Positions 1 to 7,459 of a DNA stretch of 18,337 bases are shown one piece after another. The stretch lies in contig CANUCM010000038.1 of assembly GCA_947856675.1 (NCBI GenBank), positions 1-18,337 of the forward strand. Direction: 5' to 3'. Numbering within the stretch: position 1 is the stretch's first letter; every line of letters begins with the position of its first letter. The position numbers and the translations under genes were made by a program. This DNA comes from an uncultured Clostridia bacterium. GTDB taxonomy: Bacteria; Bacillota; Clostridia; Oscillospirales; Butyricicoccaceae. The notes beneath the pieces are model-generated. The model saw nothing but the letters and a program-made list of their open reading frames with translations, made no database searches and had not been told where the DNA came from.

Positions 1-618
1 CTTACGCGCAATTATCACGATATTGAGCTTTTGCTTAGCTGCGACCCTTTGCTCGAACAGGCAGTGCAATTTGGACGCGGCTTACATATCCTGGCCCAGG
101 ATCCGTGGGAAACCCTGTGTTCCTTTATCTTGTCACAATGCTGCAATATCCCCCGCATCCGCAGCATGATAGACACTTTATGCCGCCTGTTCGGAGAGCC
201 TTTCTCCGCCTGCGGAACCGACTGCTTTGCCTTCCCTTCTCCGCAGCGCCTGGCCTTGTGCACACCGGACGACCTCGCCCCCGTGCGGGCCGGGTACCGG
301 GCAAAATACCTTATCTCCGCCGCGCAGAGCGTCTGCAGCGGTTTTGACCTTTTGCGGCTGCAGACGCTTTCAACGCAGGACGCCCGAGAGCAGCTGATGT
401 CTTTGCCGGGCGTGGGCCGGAAAGTCGCCGACTGCGTATTGCTTTTCGGCCTTCAAAAGCTCGATGCGTTTCCCGTGGACACATGGATGAAAAAAGCGCA
501 GAGCCTATGGCCTTCAGGCTTTCCGCAGCATCTTTTTGGTGAAACTGCCGGAATTGCACAGCAATACATCTTTCATTATGTCAGAAGTCAAAATTCCCCG
601 AAGAAGGCCGCAAAGTGA
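1..618 (+). CDS. ogg: 8-oxoguanine DNA glycosylase (OGG1 type), 3' part
   Basis: Base-excision repair enzyme of the HhH-GPD superfamily, expected to remove 8-oxoguanine from DNA and nick the strand by beta-elimination. The reading frame is open from base 1, so the start and the N-terminal domain lie outside the window; about 205 residues remain of a family length near 280-300. The helix-hairpin-helix appears as LPGVGRKVADC, with the candidate catalytic lysine at 421-423, followed by FPVDTW with the aspartate at 478-480. The 19-residue Lys-Asp spacing equals K249-D268 of human OGG1, which favours the OGG1 branch over EndoIII or MutY. A GIAQQYIFHY segment near the C-terminus also fits, and no FeS-cluster cysteines follow. 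The guaB promoter begins right after the stop, so the two genes are probably separate units. Family assignment is firm; substrate is inferred. Confidence 0.88.
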   Translation, partial: LTRNYHDIELLLSCDPLLEQAVQFGRGLHILAQDPWETLCSFILSQCCNIPRIRSMIDTLCRLFGEPFSACGTDCFAFPSPQRLALCTPDDLAPVRAGYRAKYLISAAQSVCSGFDLLRLQTLSTQDAREQLMSLPGVGRKVADCVLLFGLQKLDAFPVDTWMKKAQSLWPSGFPQHLFGETAGIAQQYIFHYVRSQNSPKKAAK

Positions 619-648
619 TTGCGCCTTCCTATAGATCCGTGGTATAAT
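619..648 (+). promoter_or_regulatory. Promoter of guaB (extended -10)
   Basis: A perfect TATAAT -10 at 643-648 is preceded by TGG at 640-642, making an extended -10. A partial -35, TTGCGC, lies at 619-624 with an 18-nt spacer and begins one base after the glycosylase stop codon. Transcription would start near 655, giving a leader of about 45 nt before guaB. The leader is too short for a purine riboswitch aptamer and I saw no clear operator in it. Confidence 0.75.
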
Positions 649-700
649 ATACGATAAAACGCAGAGATTGAACGCATGTTTAAAATGACGGAGGGATTTG

Positions 701-2179
701 ATGGTTAACACAAATTTTGATGAAAAGTTCGGAAAAAAAGGGATAACCTTTGATGACGTTCTTCTCATCCCCGCTGAAAGCGAAGTCACACCCAATCAAA
801 TTCAATTAGGCACCCGGCTGACACGCCATATTAAGCTCAACATACCGCTGATAAGCGCCGCTATGGACACGGTAACCGAAACCGCAATGGCCATCGCCAT
901 CGCCCGTGAAGGCGGCATCGGTGTTATCCACAAGAGCATGCCCATCGAAATGCAGGCAGAAAGCGTGGATCGCGTCAAGCGCTCGGAGAACGGTGTTATC
1001 AACAGCCCGTTTTTCCTCTCTCCGCAGCACACCCTGCGCGATGCGGATGCCCTGATGGGAAAATATAAAATTTCCGGTGTGCCCATCTGTCAGGACGGAA
1101 AGCTTGTCGGTATTCTCACAAACCGCGATCTGAAGTTTGAAGAAGACTTCAGCCGTCTGTGCGGCGAAGTGATGACCAGCGAAAACCTGATCACCGCCCC
1201 TGTGGGCACCACATTGCCTGAGGCAAAAAAAATCCTTGCCCGGCATAAAATTGAAAAGCTCCCCCTTGTGGATGAAAACTTTGCCCTCAAAGGCCTCATT
1301 ACCATTAAAGACATCGAAAAGGCCGTCAAATATCCCAATACTGCCCGTGACTCTCAAGGCCGCTTGCTGTGTGCCGCCGCCATCGGCGTCACGGCAGACG
1401 TGCTGGAACGCGCCGCCGCTCTGATTGAAGCAGGCGTGGATGCGCTTGTACTCGATTCGGCACACGGACATTCCAAAAACATCCTTGAGTGTTTGAAAAA
1501 AGTCAAAGCGCGCTACCCTTCCACTCCGGTGATCGCAGGCAACATCGCAACCGGCGAAGGCGCCAAAGCACTGATCGATGCCGGCGCCGACACCATTAAA
1601 GTCGGCATCGGCCCCGGTTCCATCTGCACAACCCGCGTGGTTTCGGGCATTGGCGTGCCGCAGATCACCGCCGTATATGATGCGGCCTGCGAAGCGCAGA
1701 AACACGACATTCCCATCATCGCCGACGGCGGCATCAAATATTCCGGCGACATCGTCAAAGCCATTGCGGCCGGCGCCGATGTTGTCATGCTCGGCTCCCT
1801 GCTGGCCGGCTGCGAAGAAAGCCCGGGCGATACCGAAATCTATCAGGGACGGCAGTTTAAAGTCTACCGCGGCATGGGCTCGCTCGCTGCCATGAACAAA
1901 GGCTCCGGTGACCGGTATTTCCAGTCGGGCAGCACCAAGTTTGTTCCCGAAGGCGTCGAAGGCCGTGTACCGTACAAAGGCAGCGTGAGCGACACGATTT
2001 TCCAGCTGATGGGCGGCCTGCGTTCCGGCATGGGTTACTGCGGCACCCCGGACATCCCCACTTTGCAGCAGCGCGGCCGGTTTGTTACGATTACCGGCGC
2101 CGGACTGAAGGAAAGCCACCCGCACGATATCTACATCACCAAAGAGGCTCCCAACTACTCCATCAGCCCGCAGGTGTAA
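701..2179 (+). CDS. guaB: IMP dehydrogenase
   Basis: Cytosolic enzyme that oxidises IMP to XMP with NAD+, the committed step of GMP synthesis. The 492-residue product has the usual bacterial length. An N-terminal barrel portion (KGITFDDVLLIPAES near residue 13) is interrupted by two CBS domains around residues 95-215, then the barrel resumes. The catalytic loop GPGSICTTRVVSG places the nucleophilic cysteine at residue 309 (codon 1625-1627). The mobile region reads YRGMGS from about residue 389, and the C-terminal TGAGLKESHPHDI is typical. ATG 701 is preferred over TTG 698 because GGAGGG at 690-695 sits 5 nt before the ATG but only 2 nt before the TTG. A HAD phosphatase gene follows after 3 nt, so the two are probably co-transcribed; guaA is not in the window. 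Confidence 0.98.
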   Translation: MVNTNFDEKFGKKGITFDDVLLIPAESEVTPNQIQLGTRLTRHIKLNIPLISAAMDTVTETAMAIAIAREGGIGVIHKSMPIEMQAESVDRVKRSENGVINSPFFLSPQHTLRDADALMGKYKISGVPICQDGKLVGILTNRDLKFEEDFSRLCGEVMTSENLITAPVGTTLPEAKKILARHKIEKLPLVDENFALKGLITIKDIEKAVKYPNTARDSQGRLLCAAAIGVTADVLERAAALIEAGVDALVLDSAHGHSKNILECLKKVKARYPSTPVIAGNIATGEGAKALIDAGADTIKVGIGPGSICTTRVVSGIGVPQITAVYDAACEAQKHDIPIIADGGIKYSGDIVKAIAAGADVVMLGSLLAGCEESPGDTEIYQGRQFKVYRGMGSLAAMNKGSGDRYFQSGSTKFVPEGVEGRVPYKGSVSDTIFQLMGGLRSGMGYCGTPDIPTLQQRGRFVTITGAGLKESHPHDIYITKEAPNYSISPQV

Positions 2180-2182
2180 TAC

Positions 2183-2839
2183 ATGCCCAAATACCAGTGT
2201 GTTCTCTTTGACCTCGACGGCACCTTGTCCGACCCCAAAGAAGGCATTTTCCGCTGCTTTCGCCTGGGGCTGCGTGCCGTCGGGCTCGACGAGCCCAGCG
2301 ACGAGCGGCTGCGCGCGGTCATTGGCCCGCCCCTGTACCACTCGTATACGCAAATGTACGGGCTGAGTCATGAACAGGCAGAGTCAGCCATTGCCGCATA
2401 CCGGGCCGACTACGCGGTTCTCGGATACCGCCAGAACCGCCTGTATGACGGCGTCCTGCCCATGCTGCAGAAGCTGTACAGCGCCGGCCTGTTTATTATG
2501 ACGGCCACTTCCAAACCCGAAGGCCCCACACTTGATATTCTCAGGCATTTTGGCATTGACAAGTACTTTCATTTTGTCGCCGCGGCGTCCATGGATCTCA
2601 GCCGCAGCGAAAAAAACGCAGTCATCGCCTACGCACTTGACCACGCTCCCCACTGCCCGCGGGAACAAATTCTTATGGTCGGCGATCGCCATTATGATTT
2701 GCTTGGCGCGCAGGCCCACGGCTTGAACGGCGCCGGCGTTCTCTACGGTTACGGCTCGTATGAGGAGCTTTCGCGCTGTCCGCATGTGTGCCTTGCCGCC
2801 TCCCCCGACGAGCTGTGCCGTTTCATCCTGCATTCATAA
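2183..2839 (+). CDS. HAD-superfamily phosphatase, phosphoglycolate phosphatase-like
   Basis: A 218-residue haloacid dehalogenase-type hydrolase expected to dephosphorylate a small cytosolic metabolite through an aspartyl-phosphate intermediate. Motif I is LFDLDGTL (nucleophile Asp10, acid/base Asp12), motif II is ATSKP, the motif III lysine is in RSEKNAV, and motif IV is MVGDRHYD. About 75 residues between motifs I and II form a helical cap, as in the Gph/PpaX group. The start ATG lies 3 nt after the guaB stop with no strong Shine-Dalgarno of its own apart from weak AGGTG, which suggests translational coupling. The substrate cannot be read from sequence. Its place after guaB hints at nucleotide or phosphate housekeeping, but that is only context. 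Confidence 0.88.
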   Translation: MPKYQCVLFDLDGTLSDPKEGIFRCFRLGLRAVGLDEPSDERLRAVIGPPLYHSYTQMYGLSHEQAESAIAAYRADYAVLGYRQNRLYDGVLPMLQKLYSAGLFIMTATSKPEGPTLDILRHFGIDKYFHFVAAASMDLSRSEKNAVIAYALDHAPHCPREQILMVGDRHYDLLGAQAHGLNGAGVLYGYGSYEELSRCPHVCLAASPDELCRFILHS

Positions 2840-2842
2840 TTT

Positions 2843-2862
2843 GAAAGGAGTGCCTTGCCTTG
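2843..2862 (+). promoter_or_regulatory. Ribosome binding site selecting the TTG start of the SagB-like gene
   Basis: GAAAGGAG at 2843-2850 ends 9 nt before the TTG at 2860-2862, the only well-placed start in the long frame. Another TTG at 2855 lies in a different frame that gives only a short 65-codon reading frame. Confidence 0.75.
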
Positions 2863-3612
2863 GATTTTTCCATTACTCAGCTTCGCGAGTTTGCAAAAAG
2901 CTCCTCCTGGGACAACGCCCCCGTCAGCGATCAGGATAAGGAACTGCCTGCGCCCCCTATTTTCCCCGCCTGCCCCGACAACGCAGTCCTCATTCCCCTG
3001 CCCTCTCCCGAAGACTGCCGTACCGCCGGAAAGGATTTTCTCCGCATTGTAAAGGAGCGCAAAAGCAACCGTGCGTACTCTTCACAGCCCATGCCCCTCG
3101 CGGTGCTGTCCTATCTGCTGTACTGCACACAGGGCTATAAATGCATGCGCCCTCAGTCCACGGTCGCCGCGCTGCGCACAGTCCCCTCTGCCGGCGCGCG
3201 CCATCCGCTGGACACTTACCTGGCCGTTTTAAACGTTGAAGGGCTTGCGCCCGGACTGTACCGCTACCAGCCGCTTGAGCATCAGCTGTGGCTGATTCAG
3301 GCAGGTGACAGCACGCTGCCTGATGCCGTGGTCAAAGCCTGCAACAAGCAGCTTTTCGCCGGGAAAAGCGCCGTCACGTTCTTCTGGGCGGCCGATATGT
3401 ACCGCTGCGAATGGCGCTATACGACTCACGCCTACAAGCTGGTGCTGCTTGATGTCGGGCACATCTGCGAAAACCTCTACCTCGCCTGTGAGGAAGTGGG
3501 CTGCGGCTGCTGCGCCATTGCCGCATACAATCAGCAGGAAGCCGACTCTTTGTTTTCGCTGAACGGGGACAATAATTTTGTTGTTTATGTCGCCCCGGTC
3601 GGCACCCTGTAA
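2860..3612 (+). CDS. SagB/ThcOx-type nitroreductase-family dehydrogenase
   Basis: A 250-residue FMN-dependent oxidoreductase of the nitroreductase fold. The N-terminal 60 residues are a proline-rich lead-in. The core starts at VKERKSNRAYSSQPM, where arginine and serine residues normally contact FMN phosphate. SAGARHPLDTYLAV followed by GLYRYQPLEHQL is the signature stretch of SagB/ThcOx-like proteins. The C-terminal half has CEEVGCGCCAIAAYNQ, equivalent to the usual G-x-G-x-C/P-I-A/G FMN loop, and ends YVAPVG. In RiPP clusters SagB oxidises azolines to azoles, but no cyclodehydratase, precursor or transporter gene is visible nearby, so this is probably one of the stand-alone relatives of unknown substrate. 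It begins with TTG, lies 20 nt after the HAD gene, is probably the last gene of the guaB unit, and is followed by terminators. Confidence 0.82.
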   Translation: MDFSITQLREFAKSSSWDNAPVSDQDKELPAPPIFPACPDNAVLIPLPSPEDCRTAGKDFLRIVKERKSNRAYSSQPMPLAVLSYLLYCTQGYKCMRPQSTVAALRTVPSAGARHPLDTYLAVLNVEGLAPGLYRYQPLEHQLWLIQAGDSTLPDAVVKACNKQLFAGKSAVTFFWAADMYRCEWRYTTHAYKLVLLDVGHICENLYLACEEVGCGCCAIAAYNQQEADSLFSLNGDNNFVVYVAPVGTL

Positions 3613-3619
3613 CACAGCA

Positions 3620-3650
3620 AAAACCGGACGCACAAGCTGCGTCCGGTTTT
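3620..3650 (+). terminator. Terminator of the guaB unit (hairpin 1)
   Basis: A 13-bp perfect stem pairs 3620-3632 with 3638-3650 around the 5-nt loop CAAGC, 7 nt after the SagB-like stop. The 3' arm ends in TTTT. The A-rich 5' flank gives a T-run on the opposite strand too, so it could also act as a backup stop for ileS transcripts. Confidence 0.8.
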
Positions 3651-3655
3651 GTTAT

Positions 3656-3685
3656 AAAAAGCAGGCTCAAAAGAGCCTGCTTTTT
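3656..3685 (-). terminator. Terminator of the ileS unit (hairpin 2, bidirectional)
   Basis: A 13-bp stem pairs 3656-3668 with 3673-3685 around an AAAA loop. Both arms carry five A or T, so either strand would end in a U-run after a GC-rich stem. It lies 18 nt beyond the ileS stop on the minus strand and 43 nt beyond the SagB-like stop on the plus strand, fitting a shared terminator between converging units. Confidence 0.88.
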
Positions 3686-3703
3686 ATATTTTTCACATTT
3701 TGC

Positions 3704-6496
3704 TTATTGCTGCATGCGCCGGACCACCGCTGCACAGCGGCTGCAAAGCGTAGGATGCTCCGCATCCTGACCGACGGATTCGGAATACGTCCAGCAGCGT
3801 TCACATTTTTCTCCGTGAGCACGCTGCACCTGCACCGAAATCCCCGTTTCGCTCTCAACGCCCTGCTCCGCTTTTTCCACCGTGAAATGGGAAACAATGC
3901 AAAGCTCCGACAAAACCGCTTCATAGGGCTTGTATTTCGCATATGCTTCCTCGCTGCACAGCAGCGTCACCGCGGCTTCCAGCGGTTTGCCGATCAGCTT
4001 GTCCGCACGCGCGGTTTCCAGCGCCGCGTTTACCGGCTCACGCACTGCAACAAGCTGCTCCCAAAGCGCCAGCCCTTCGGCGTTTAAAGCGTACTCGCCA
4101 TATGCACAGGGCATCTGATTCAGCAAAACATTCCGCGCATCGTCATCGGTTCTGTGCGGCATGGCCTGCCAGACCTCATCACTCGTAAAGGCCAAAATGG
4201 GAGCCAGCATGCGCACCATGGCATCCAGAATCAGGAACATGGCCGTTTGCGCGCTGCGGCGAAGAACGCCGTCTTTTTCCTCGCAGTACAGGCGGTCTTT
4301 AATCACATCGAGGTAGAAGTTGGACATGTCCACGACGCAGAAATTATAGATGGCATGGTATACGATGTGATACTCATAATCTTCGTACCCGCGCATCACT
4401 TTTTCAATCAGCTGATTGAGCCGGGAGATCGCCCAGCGATCCAGCGGCTTCATCTCTGACGGCGAAACCAGATTGTTGGGATCAAAGCCATCCAGGTTGC
4501 CCAGCATATAACGGCAGGTATTTCTTATCTTAAGGTATGCCTGCGAAAGCTGCTTGAAAATGGCGTCCGACACGCGCACATCCACGCGGTAATCGCTCGA
4601 AGCGACCCAAAGCCGGAGCAAGTCCGCGCCAAACTGCTTGATGACGCTCTCCGGCGCAATGGCGTTGCCCAGAGATTTGTGCATGGCCTTGCCTTCTCCG
4701 TCGACAACCCAGCCGTGAGTCAGCACGGTCTTATACGGCGCTCCCTGCCCCTTGGCTCCTACCGCGGTCAAAAGCGAAGACTGGAACCAGCCGCGATACT
4801 GGTCCGCGCCTTCCAAATACAAATCCGCCGGCCACTCATCCGGATGATCCTTTTCCAGCGAAGCGATGTGCGTAGAGCCGGAGTCGAACCAGCCATCCAG
4901 CGTATCCTGTTCCTTGGTGAAGTGCACGCCGCCGCAATGCGGACACACAAAGCCCTGCGGCAGCAGCTCGGCCGCCTCTTTTTCATACCACACATTGGAG
5001 CCATACTGCGCAAACAGCTCGGAAACTCTGCCAATGGTCTCATCCGTGCAAACGGGCTTTCCGCAGTCTTCACAGTAAAACACAGGGATCGGGAGGCCCC
5101 AGTGCCTCTGGCGGGAAATACACCAGTCGGCGCGTTCTCGGATCATGTTAATGATGCGCTCTTCGCCCCAAGCCGGAATCCATGTGACCTTGTGGCAGGC
5201 CTGCACCGCTTCTTCTTTAAAGGCTTCCACCGAACAAAACCACTGCGGCGTCGCGCGGAAAACAATAGGATTTTTGCAGCGCCAGCAGTGCGGATATGTG
5301 TGCAAAATAGACTCTTTTGCAAACAATGCGCCGCTTTGTTCCAAATCCGCCAAAATGGCGACATTGGATTCATCGGTGGTCATGCCGGCAAATTTCCCGG
5401 CTTCCTGCGTTTGGCGCCCGCGATCGTCTACCGGAACCAGAATGGGCAGATTGTACGCCCGGCCGGTCATATAGTCCTCCGCGCCGAAGCCCGGAGCGGT
5501 GTGCACACAGCCTGTGCCGCTGTCCATTGTGACATATTCGGCCAGAACCACCAGACTGTCACGATCCAAAAACGGATGCTGCGCCGTCATATATTCCAGC
5601 TCGCTGCCGTCAAACCGGGCCACCGTTTCCACGGATGCCACGCCGCCCATCTGCATGGTTTTGCTCAGCAGCGCTTCGGCCACAATATAAAACTCCCCGT
5701 TGTCCGCCTTCACCAGCACATAGCTTTCGCGCGGATGGAGCGCAATGGCGAGGTTGCCGGGCAAAGTCCACGTGGTCGTCGTCCAAATGATAAAATACGT
5801 GCGGCTCAAATCACACAGCGCCGCCAGCTTGCCCTTGTCATCCTTCACACGGAACTTGACATAGATGGACTCGCACGGATCTTCCTGATATTCGATTTCC
5901 GCTTCGGCCAGAGCCGTTTCGTCATGCGCACACCAGTATACCGGCTTGAGGCCCTTGTAGATGTACCCTTTTTTGTACATCTCCCCAAACACCTTGACTT
6001 CTTCCGCTTCGAACTTGGGATCCATCGTCAGGTACGGGTGCTCCCAATCGCCCACAACACCCAGCCGGATAAACTGATCGCGCTGAATGTTGACAAAGTC
6101 CATGGCGAAGTCCCGGCATGCGCTGCGGAACTCGGAAATGCTCATCTTTTTGCGATCAAGCTTGTTCTTTTTAATAATGGCGCTTTCAATCGGCATGCCG
6201 TGATTGTCCCAGCCGGGCACATAGGGTACATAATGTCCGGACATGGATTTATAGCGGTTGACAAAGTCCTTGAGGACCTTGTTCATCGCCGTGCCCATAT
6301 GGATATTCCCGTTGGAAAACGGCGGGCCGTCGTGCAGAATATATTTCGGTTTTCCGGCATTCTTTTCAAGCAGCGTCTGATACAGCTTCTGCTCTTCCCA
6401 TGCTTTCAAAAATCCGGGCTCCCGCTGAGGAAGCCCTGCCCGCATGGGAAAATCCGTATGCGGAAGATTGATGGTTGTGTTGTAATCCTGAGGCAT
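3704..6496 (-). CDS. ileS: Isoleucyl-tRNA synthetase
   Basis: Class I aminoacyl-tRNA synthetase charging tRNA-Ile, 930 residues, the length of bacterial type 1 IleRS. The HIGH element is HMGT at 66-69 after DGPPFSNGNI. The CP1 editing domain shows WTTTTWTLPGN and GTGCVHTAPGFGAEDY, keeping the His and Asp that in E. coli (H333, D342) serve editing. WCISRQRHWG precedes the KMSKS region, which reads AMHKS at 604-608. The C-terminal zinc site is intact (Cys898, Cys901, Cys918, Cys921), which with the length argues for type 1 rather than type 2. The ATG lies 8 nt after the divIVA stop. AGGAGT overlapping that stop is the ribosome binding site, so ileS is read from the upstream unit and has no leader of its own. 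Confidence 0.98.
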   Translation of the reverse strand: MPQDYNTTINLPHTDFPMRAGLPQREPGFLKAWEEQKLYQTLLEKNAGKPKYILHDGPPFSNGNIHMGTAMNKVLKDFVNRYKSMSGHYVPYVPGWDNHGMPIESAIIKKNKLDRKKMSISEFRSACRDFAMDFVNIQRDQFIRLGVVGDWEHPYLTMDPKFEAEEVKVFGEMYKKGYIYKGLKPVYWCAHDETALAEAEIEYQEDPCESIYVKFRVKDDKGKLAALCDLSRTYFIIWTTTTWTLPGNLAIALHPRESYVLVKADNGEFYIVAEALLSKTMQMGGVASVETVARFDGSELEYMTAQHPFLDRDSLVVLAEYVTMDSGTGCVHTAPGFGAEDYMTGRAYNLPILVPVDDRGRQTQEAGKFAGMTTDESNVAILADLEQSGALFAKESILHTYPHCWRCKNPIVFRATPQWFCSVEAFKEEAVQACHKVTWIPAWGEERIINMIRERADWCISRQRHWGLPIPVFYCEDCGKPVCTDETIGRVSELFAQYGSNVWYEKEAAELLPQGFVCPHCGGVHFTKEQDTLDGWFDSGSTHIASLEKDHPDEWPADLYLEGADQYRGWFQSSLLTAVGAKGQGAPYKTVLTHGWVVDGEGKAMHKSLGNAIAPESVIKQFGADLLRLWVASSDYRVDVRVSDAIFKQLSQAYLKIRNTCRYMLGNLDGFDPNNLVSPSEMKPLDRWAISRLNQLIEKVMRGYEDYEYHIVYHAIYNFCVVDMSNFYLDVIKDRLYCEEKDGVLRRSAQTAMFLILDAMVRMLAPILAFTSDEVWQAMPHRTDDDARNVLLNQMPCAYGEYALNAEGLALWEQLVAVREPVNAALETARADKLIGKPLEAAVTLLCSEEAYAKYKPYEAVLSELCIVSHFTVEKAEQGVESETGISVQVQRAHGEKCERCWTYSESVGQDAEHPTLCSRCAAVVRRMQQ

Positions 6497-6504
6497 AAAT
6501 CTTT

Positions 6505-7365
6505 TTACTCCTTGTCGCTTTCTTCGTGATAGTTTGAACCGAACTTGAGATCGCTGAAATTAAATCTGGGTTTCGGAGTAAAAATACTGTCGCCATATAT
6601 TCTGGCCGTATCACTCTCCATTTCTTTAGACCGTTTGGAAGCCTCGCCTTTTTCTGAAGCCTCTGTCTTTTTATCGCCCAGGTCGATTTCATAAAAACGC
6701 ATCTCCATGTCATCGTCCTGTATCACACGACCGGTTTCGCGCGCCGGGGAAGTCTGGGCAGGTTCCGCCGTCTCCTGGCTGGCCTGTCCGCCGGCAGCCG
6801 CCTCGTCATACGACGCCGCGATTTTCTGTTCGGCTGCGCGGTGAATGCTCGCCGCGTACTCTGCGGCTTCCTCCCGCTTTTCATACGCCGGCTTCTTGGG
6901 TTCCAGCTTCTCTGCCGGCGCCTCAATCAGCTGCTCGATGACCTCAATGTTTTTGCTCAGCATCGCGCTGATTTTGCGGGCATAATCACTGCATGCCTCT
7001 TTTGCAGCAGAAAGCCGCTTTTCCTCCAATGCAACCTGCGCCTGTAAGTCGCCTATCTGCGCCTGTGCGGCAGCATTGGCATTTTTCAGAATAGAATCCG
7101 CCTCACTCTGCGCTTTTGCAACAATGTCACGCGCCGACACCTGCGCCGCATACAGCGCCTTGCGCATCTGCTCGTCCACAGCGCGATACTCTTCGATTTT
7201 GTCGACAAGAACGCGCATCTTGCCCTTGAGTGTGGCGTTTTCCTTGTACAGCGAAGTATAGTCAGCCAAAACCAAATCAAGAAAATCGTCGATTTGGGTC
7301 ATATCATAGCCGCCGAAACGCGCTTTTTCAAACTTTTTTTCCTGAATTTCCTGCGGTGTCAGCAC
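6505..7365 (-). CDS. divIVA: DivIVA-domain cell division/polarity protein
   Basis: A 286-residue peripheral membrane coiled-coil protein that marks curved membrane at poles and septa in Gram-positive bacteria and recruits division or wall-growth partners. The N-terminal lipid-binding domain is clear: LTPQEIQEKKFEKARFGGYD then TQIDDFLD within the first 30 residues. Coiled-coil heptads run roughly from residue 30 to 150 (KENATLKGKMRVLVDKIEEY; AQIGDLQAQVALEEKRL). A low-complexity Ala/Glu-rich linker near 165-210 and a divergent tail follow. It is longer than B. subtilis DivIVA (about 164 residues), mainly in linker and tail. Translation starts at GTG 7363-7365, with GGGGGAG 5 nt upstream. It sits between the ylmG-like gene and ileS, as in other Bacillota except that ylmH is absent. 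Confidence 0.95.
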   Translation of the reverse strand: MLTPQEIQEKKFEKARFGGYDMTQIDDFLDLVLADYTSLYKENATLKGKMRVLVDKIEEYRAVDEQMRKALYAAQVSARDIVAKAQSEADSILKNANAAAQAQIGDLQAQVALEEKRLSAAKEACSDYARKISAMLSKNIEVIEQLIEAPAEKLEPKKPAYEKREEAAEYAASIHRAAEQKIAASYDEAAAGGQASQETAEPAQTSPARETGRVIQDDDMEMRFYEIDLGDKKTEASEKGEASKRSKEMESDTARIYGDSIFTPKPRFNFSDLKFGSNYHEESDKE

Positions 7366-7432
7366 ACGTTCTCCCCCTTTAAATGCAAAGCAAATCTCTT
7401 TATAGCGTGCGTTCTCTTACGCCGGGTACACC

Positions 7433-7457
7433 GATAGGCCGGACAAGCCGGCCTATC
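7433..7457 (-). other. Intercistronic hairpin between ylmG-like gene and divIVA
   Basis: A perfect 10-bp GC-rich inverted repeat pairs 7433-7442 with 7448-7457 around a 5-nt loop, starting 2 nt after the ylmG-like stop. No T-run follows on either strand, so it is not a standard intrinsic terminator. It may be an RNA-stability or processing element or a weak attenuator before divIVA-ileS. Confidence 0.6.
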
Positions 7458-7459
7458 CA

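Noticed and set aside
649..700. Purine or other riboswitch before guaB
   Set aside because: Only about 45 nt of leader with no aptamer-like conserved core or terminator hairpin.
806..2371. 521-codon open frame on the minus strand opposite guaB and the HAD gene
   Set aside because: It runs across two confident genes on the other strand, has low-complexity composition and no start context. Treated as a codon-usage shadow.
2860..3612. RiPP (azole peptide) biosynthesis cluster
   Set aside because: Only the SagB-like protein is present. Neighbours are guaB, a phosphatase and ileS, with no precursor or cyclodehydratase gene.
4679..6529. 616-codon open frame on the plus strand opposite ileS
   Set aside because: It is antisense to a certain gene, its product has no recognisable motif, and such open antisense frames are expected where the sense codons rarely end in bases that give stops on the other strand.
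7392..7420. Possible divIVA promoter with a TATAAA -10 in the gap after ylmG
   Set aside because: No acceptable -35 at 16-18 nt upstream and no extended -10, so evidence is too weak to annotate.
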